The notes under the pieces are model-generated. The model was not told the DNA's origin. It ran no database searches and worked only from the letters and a program-made list of their open reading frames with translations. Made by a program: the position numbers and the translations under genes. From Spirogloea muscicola (lineage: Eukaryota; Streptophyta; Zygnematophyceae; Spirogloeales; Spirogloeaceae), in the NCBI GenBank assembly GCA_009602725.1, contig WELB01000122.1, positions 25,514 to 43,358 of the forward strand: a stretch of DNA of 17,845 nt, written 5' to 3'. Positions 14,593 through 17,845 of this stretch are shown one piece after another. Position 1 is the stretch's first letter. Every line of letters begins with the position of its first letter.

Positions 14593-17370
14593 TCATTGCT
14601 CAGGCACGGTGGCGAGGGCCCGTTCCCGCGGCTTCTCAATGACGCAATTGAGGTAGAGGTGTGGGACGCCATTCTTCACCATGCTCATGTCCTTGGCCGT
14701 CACTTCCCAGTAGAGGTTCTTGTAGCCCAGCAGGTCGATGACGTGCACGTACACGGGCATGAGGTTGGTTGGCAGGTAGAACATCTCGATCCAGATGATG
14801 CCGGCAGGGCGCAGGATGCGGTCCCACTCGAAGAGCAGCTCCTCGAACTCGTGCACGTTCACGCCTTTCAGTGAGCTGCTCGTGTGCACGATGTCCAGAG
14901 TGCCGTCGAAGAACGGGAGCCGCGCATTCATGGGCATGTGCAGCGGCACAAGCCCCCGCAGCGCCACCGCCTCCATGTACGGCAGGCCCCTGGCATTGCG
15001 AGCCCCCGTCTCCCTGTTGCGGCTGCTTGTCACAATCGTGATATTCCAGCGCGCCATCCGCGCTGCGAAGCTGCCAGTCCGCCCGCCCACGTCCAAGCCA
15101 ATGCGCAGCGTGCCGCGCTTCATTCGCACCACGTCCTTCATCGGGATTGCTCCTGAGCAAAATTTCAGGACATAGCAGCACGTCGAGGTCTTGCTCAGGA
15201 GAGATCGACTGCGACCCAAAGGCATTAGAGTATTATTCAGCACAGCGTCTGGTCAAGTGCGACAGTTGGGCGGGCGCAGAAGGAGCCTCTTCGCTACCAT
15301 TGGCTTTGGAGCGCCAGCGCAGGAACTCAAGCGTCAGGTTGAAGCAATTGGGGCAGTCGCCCATTGTGCGGTTGTTGATTTCGGCGAAGCTGCTGTGGTG
15401 GTGGTTGTCCCACCGCACATTTGTGTCAACCAGCGCCTCTTGGGTCCACAATGACTCGGGGAATGGCAGGGGATTGGTATACTGCTCCGGCATGGGCGCA
15501 AAGCACCGCCTGGACGATAGAGGGCACGGGGTTATTGGCCACTGCATGCCAGCCACTGCTGTGAGCTCCCGCTGAAGGACTGTGTACTCGACTTGCTGTT
15601 TGCAAGAAGAGGAAGCTGTGCGCCAAGCGCAAGCTTCTTGGACTGCTGCTTTCTCAGTGCACCAGTTGGCAAGCCGGCCCAAGGGCAGCCACGATGTAAG
15701 AAGGGGGTCGCTGGCTCACCTCCGAGGCAGCACAAAGCAGTTCTTCTCAAACATGAGCGACTGCACAAAGAGCCAGTCGTTGGGGCACTCCTTGTGGCGC
15801 TCGTAGGTCAGGTACTGCACGGCGTGGCAGAAAAGAAGATAAATTTCACTTGTCAAGCTCTGGTCTTACGAGGCGTAGGGATCATTGCAGCAGTAGCAGC
15901 GTAATGTCGCCTTTTTTGCAGCTACCTGACCCTATTACTGACCAGCTTACCTCCATCACAACCTCAGATCTACTCCTGAAATACACTTCATCTCAAGTCC
16001 CATACTGTTGCACCTGACATTTATGGCCTAGGTGTTGCACCTGCTTGAGATTGCCAGCGGTGGCGCTGCACTCGTAGCCAATGGCGGACACATTGCCAAG
16101 CTGCTCATGGCGATGCCGCAGCTTCTCGCACTCCTTGACTGCCTCCTTGGCTGCCTCCATCACCTTCTCCACGTGCAGGTGCTTCTCGTCCTGTGGTGAT
16201 CCACGGGACGAGAAGGGATCTTCAGCGCCACTTTGTCAGCTCCAGAGCGCCATAGCCATCGCAGCAGACAGCAGCCCGGCGGGGTTGGCTTCCTCACCTT
16301 GAACGCCTTGAGGTCGCGTGGCTCCTCGGGCTCCTTGCAGTTCGACGAGTTGGCCAGCGCCATCTGTGACTGCCACAGGACCTGCGCTCCACCACCACCA
16401 TGGCGCCGCCAGGTTAACGTCTGGCTCAAGCTAGACGTGCCTCACCTTGATCTGACCCGACTCAATGTCAAGCTTCACTTTGACAAGCACCAGCTCGCAA
16501 AGGGTACACAACAGGGCTCTCAACCGATGCCAGCGGTGGTGAGCGCGGACGCGCAAACCTGGTACGCGAATTTGAGCTTCTCCACTTCTTCATCCTTGGT
16601 GGCAAGCTGTGCCTGCAGCTCCTCCACCACCGAGCAGTTCTTCACTGCAGGGACGATATGAGAGCAATCTCAGCTCTGGCCAGCAACATCCAGATAGCGT
16701 TTGGCCGTCCCAGCTGCGCTCAGTGACGCCGCGCTCCAAGCGAACCTCATGGTGCGATGTGCAGAGCGCTGCGCATGCAGTAACGAGCTCCGAGGCGCTG
16801 CCGGGCTGCCAGGACCGGACGGGGCACGCACCTGCCTCCTTGCACGCCTTGAGCTCGTTCTCCAGCCACTCGATGCGCTCGGCCTTCTGCTTCAGCGCCG
16901 CATCCGCGAGCTGCACGAGGGCGCAGGCGCAGGGTGGTAAGCAGGCGGCCGCCATTTCTGAATGCTCGTCCCGGAAAGGTGAGGTCGCAGAGCAGGCGGT
17001 GTTGGGCCCGCTCACCTGGGCGCCGGCGTCGCAGGCGCGCTGGAGCTCGTCGACGGCGGCGCGCGCGCGCAGGATGTCCAGGTGCTCCCGGTTGTGCGAC
17101 CGCAGCTTCGGCAGCAGCACTGGCCACGTTACGACTGCGGCGCCGCCGTCCCGTCAGCTCCTGGCGGCGGACGCGACGATGGCGGCAGCGGTGGCGGCGG
17201 CGGCAGGGGCGGCGGCGCTCACCGGCAGTTAGGAGGGCGATGGCCAGCAGCGCCCAGCGGGCGAAGGCGACGGCGCGGGCGGGCTTCGCAGCGGCGCCCC
17301 CGGCCTTGCCCTTGGACGGCGGGTCCATCGCCGCCGCCGCCGCCGGGCCGGCAGCCCTCACTGCGCCCAT
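14593..17370 (-). CDS. Membrane-anchored SAM-dependent methyltransferase, plant-type family
   Basis: The spliced product is 521 aa. A basic, Ala-rich N-terminus leads into one hydrophobic segment (about 34-53), predicting a type II signal anchor with the rest in the Golgi/ER lumen. A Glu/Lys-rich, probably coiled-coil stalk follows (about 60-205). Next comes a Cys-containing region with LPRRRCF (261-267), PFPESLW and CPNCFNL, then a class I methyltransferase domain (about 338-510) with IPMKDV, RIGLDVGGRTG and DIVHTSSSL. The arrangement resembles Arabidopsis proteins such as At1g29790, whose substrate is not established. Motif I has Arg360 where relatives have Gly. The start is the upstream ATG at 17368-17370; Met15 is an alternative. 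Confidence 0.9.
14593..17370 (-). other. Exon map of the methyltransferase gene (10 exons)
   Basis: Minus-strand exons in transcript order: 17223-17370, 17016-17119, 16832-16910, 16559-16644, 16446-16493, 16298-16381, 16041-16190, 15720-15814, 15298-15509, 14593-15152 (stop TGA at 14593-14595). All introns are GT-AG and all phases agree; the total is 1566 nt. The stalk is spread over six small exons of 48-150 nt, while the catalytic domain lies mostly in the last exon. The weakest acceptor is TGCGAG before 16493. Confidence 0.85.
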
Positions 17371-17490
17371 GTGGGCGCCCGCTTGCGCATGGCCGCGACG
17401 ACGACGCCGTTAGCTCGAGCGAGCGGCAGCAGCAGCAGGCCCGCGACCGACGAGGAGGCGCGCCGGGCGAAGGCGGGCAGTGGCGGGCGC

Positions 17491-17519
17491 GGCGAGGCGA
17501 GGCGAGGCGAGGCGAGGCG
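17491..17519. repeat. GGCGA pentanucleotide tandem repeat
   Basis: Five perfect GGCGA units (17491-17515) are followed by a partial GGCG. The repeat lies about 120 bp upstream of the methyltransferase ATG, probably in the promoter or 5' UTR. Such repeats are often length-polymorphic. Confidence 0.9.
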
Positions 17520-17592
17520 GCAGCGAAGGAGAGGAAGGCGCGGGCGGGCGGGGCGCCGGCTGGCCAGGAGGAGCACGGGGCGTTGGCCGGCT

Positions 17593-17845
17593 ATGGAGGG
17601 TGGGGCCTGCCCACCGGGCGGCGCCGCCAGGGCGGAGGAACGGACACCAGGGGCTCGCGCCACTGGGGCCCAGGGGCCTCCACCCCCTGGCGGCGCCCCC
17701 CCTCCGGCTGTCCCGTCTCGCCGCGACGGCGGACCCCAATCGGCTTCTGACGACAAGCCCCATCATCCCCGCTCGTCAAACGCCACGCCGTGCCATCGCC
17801 GCGCCGCCCGCGCCGCTGCCGCCACCGCCGCCGTAGCCGCCGCGC
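17593..17845 (+). CDS. Possible partial ORF running off the right edge
   Basis: ATG at 17593 opens a frame of 84 codons with no stop before the end of the window. The translation is low-complexity, rich in Pro, Ala, Gly and Arg, and matches no domain I know. It could be the first exon of a divergent gene to the right, which would fit the GC-rich 5'-end signature. In such GC-rich DNA a stop-free frame of this length is also expected by chance. Confidence 0.2.
   Translation, partial: MEGGACPPGGAARAEERTPGARATGAQGPPPPGGAPPPAVPSRRDGGPQSASDDKPHHPRSSNATPCHRRAARAAAATAAVAAA

Larger units (their letters stand above)
17371..17845. promoter_or_regulatory. GC-rich 5' flank of the methyltransferase gene, to right edge
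   Basis: This segment is extremely GC-rich and lies upstream of the methyltransferase start, so it should hold its promoter and 5' UTR. It contains the pentanucleotide repeat and an open frame reading rightward. I see no clear TATA or CCAAT element. Confidence 0.45.

Noticed and set aside
1-17845. Transposons, CRISPR arrays, tRNA or rRNA genes, viral insertions
   Set aside because: I saw no terminal repeats with transposase or polymerase motifs, no regularly spaced repeats of CRISPR type, and no tRNA- or rRNA-like sequences on either strand.

Overview
This is a eukaryotic nuclear window, most probably from a green alga (Chlorophyta or a close relative). It is packed with short GT-AG introns. 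Gene 5' ends are very GC-rich, and introns and gene bodies are poorer in GC. CCCTAAA (plant-type telomere) motifs occur, and the three genes look plant or algal in type. I see no prokaryotic operon, transposon, CRISPR array, tRNA or rRNA. One base is N, and the helicase gene carries two reading-frame breaks, so draft-assembly error must be kept in mind.

Layout: (1) 1-1207 has no supported gene. It starts with a GC-rich block holding repeated GTGACGGC, CCACGTGG and TTGAC elements, which looks like a promoter or 5'-end region, followed by the 3' flank of the next gene. (2) 1208-5924, minus strand: a 14-exon protein disulfide isomerase of the a-b-b'-a' type, about 603 aa, with a signal peptide, a long acidic N-terminal region, two CGHC sites and a C-terminal HTEL. 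Its apparent start codon contains the N. (3) 5925-6396: a short head-to-head intergenic region. (4) 6397-14041, plus strand: a 15-exon DExH-box RNA helicase of the DHX29/DHX57 (plant DExH7) type, about 1574 aa, with a dsRBD-like module, tandem UBA-like modules, an RWD domain, a complete helicase core, HA2 and an OB-fold. It has one frameshift (or micro-intron) and one in-frame TAG, both in the N-terminal third. (5) 14042-14592: a convergent 3' region. (6) 14593-17370, minus strand: a 10-exon, 521-aa membrane-anchored SAM-dependent methyltransferase of a plant-type family, with a coiled-coil stalk and an unusual Arg in the SAM-binding glycine loop. (7) 17371-17845: GC-rich 5' flank with a pentanucleotide repeat and an open frame running off the edge.

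The genes do not form a pathway. They are ordinary housekeeping functions: ER oxidative folding, translation or RNA remodelling, and an endomembrane methyltransferase. I re-derived every exon boundary by hand. Coding lengths are exact multiples of three for the PDI (1812 nt) and the methyltransferase (1566 nt), and one base short for the helicase (4724 nt). I did not find a convincing new biological system. The most useful observations are the sequence lesions, the altered SAM motif, one GC-AG intron and the clustered cis-elements at the left edge.
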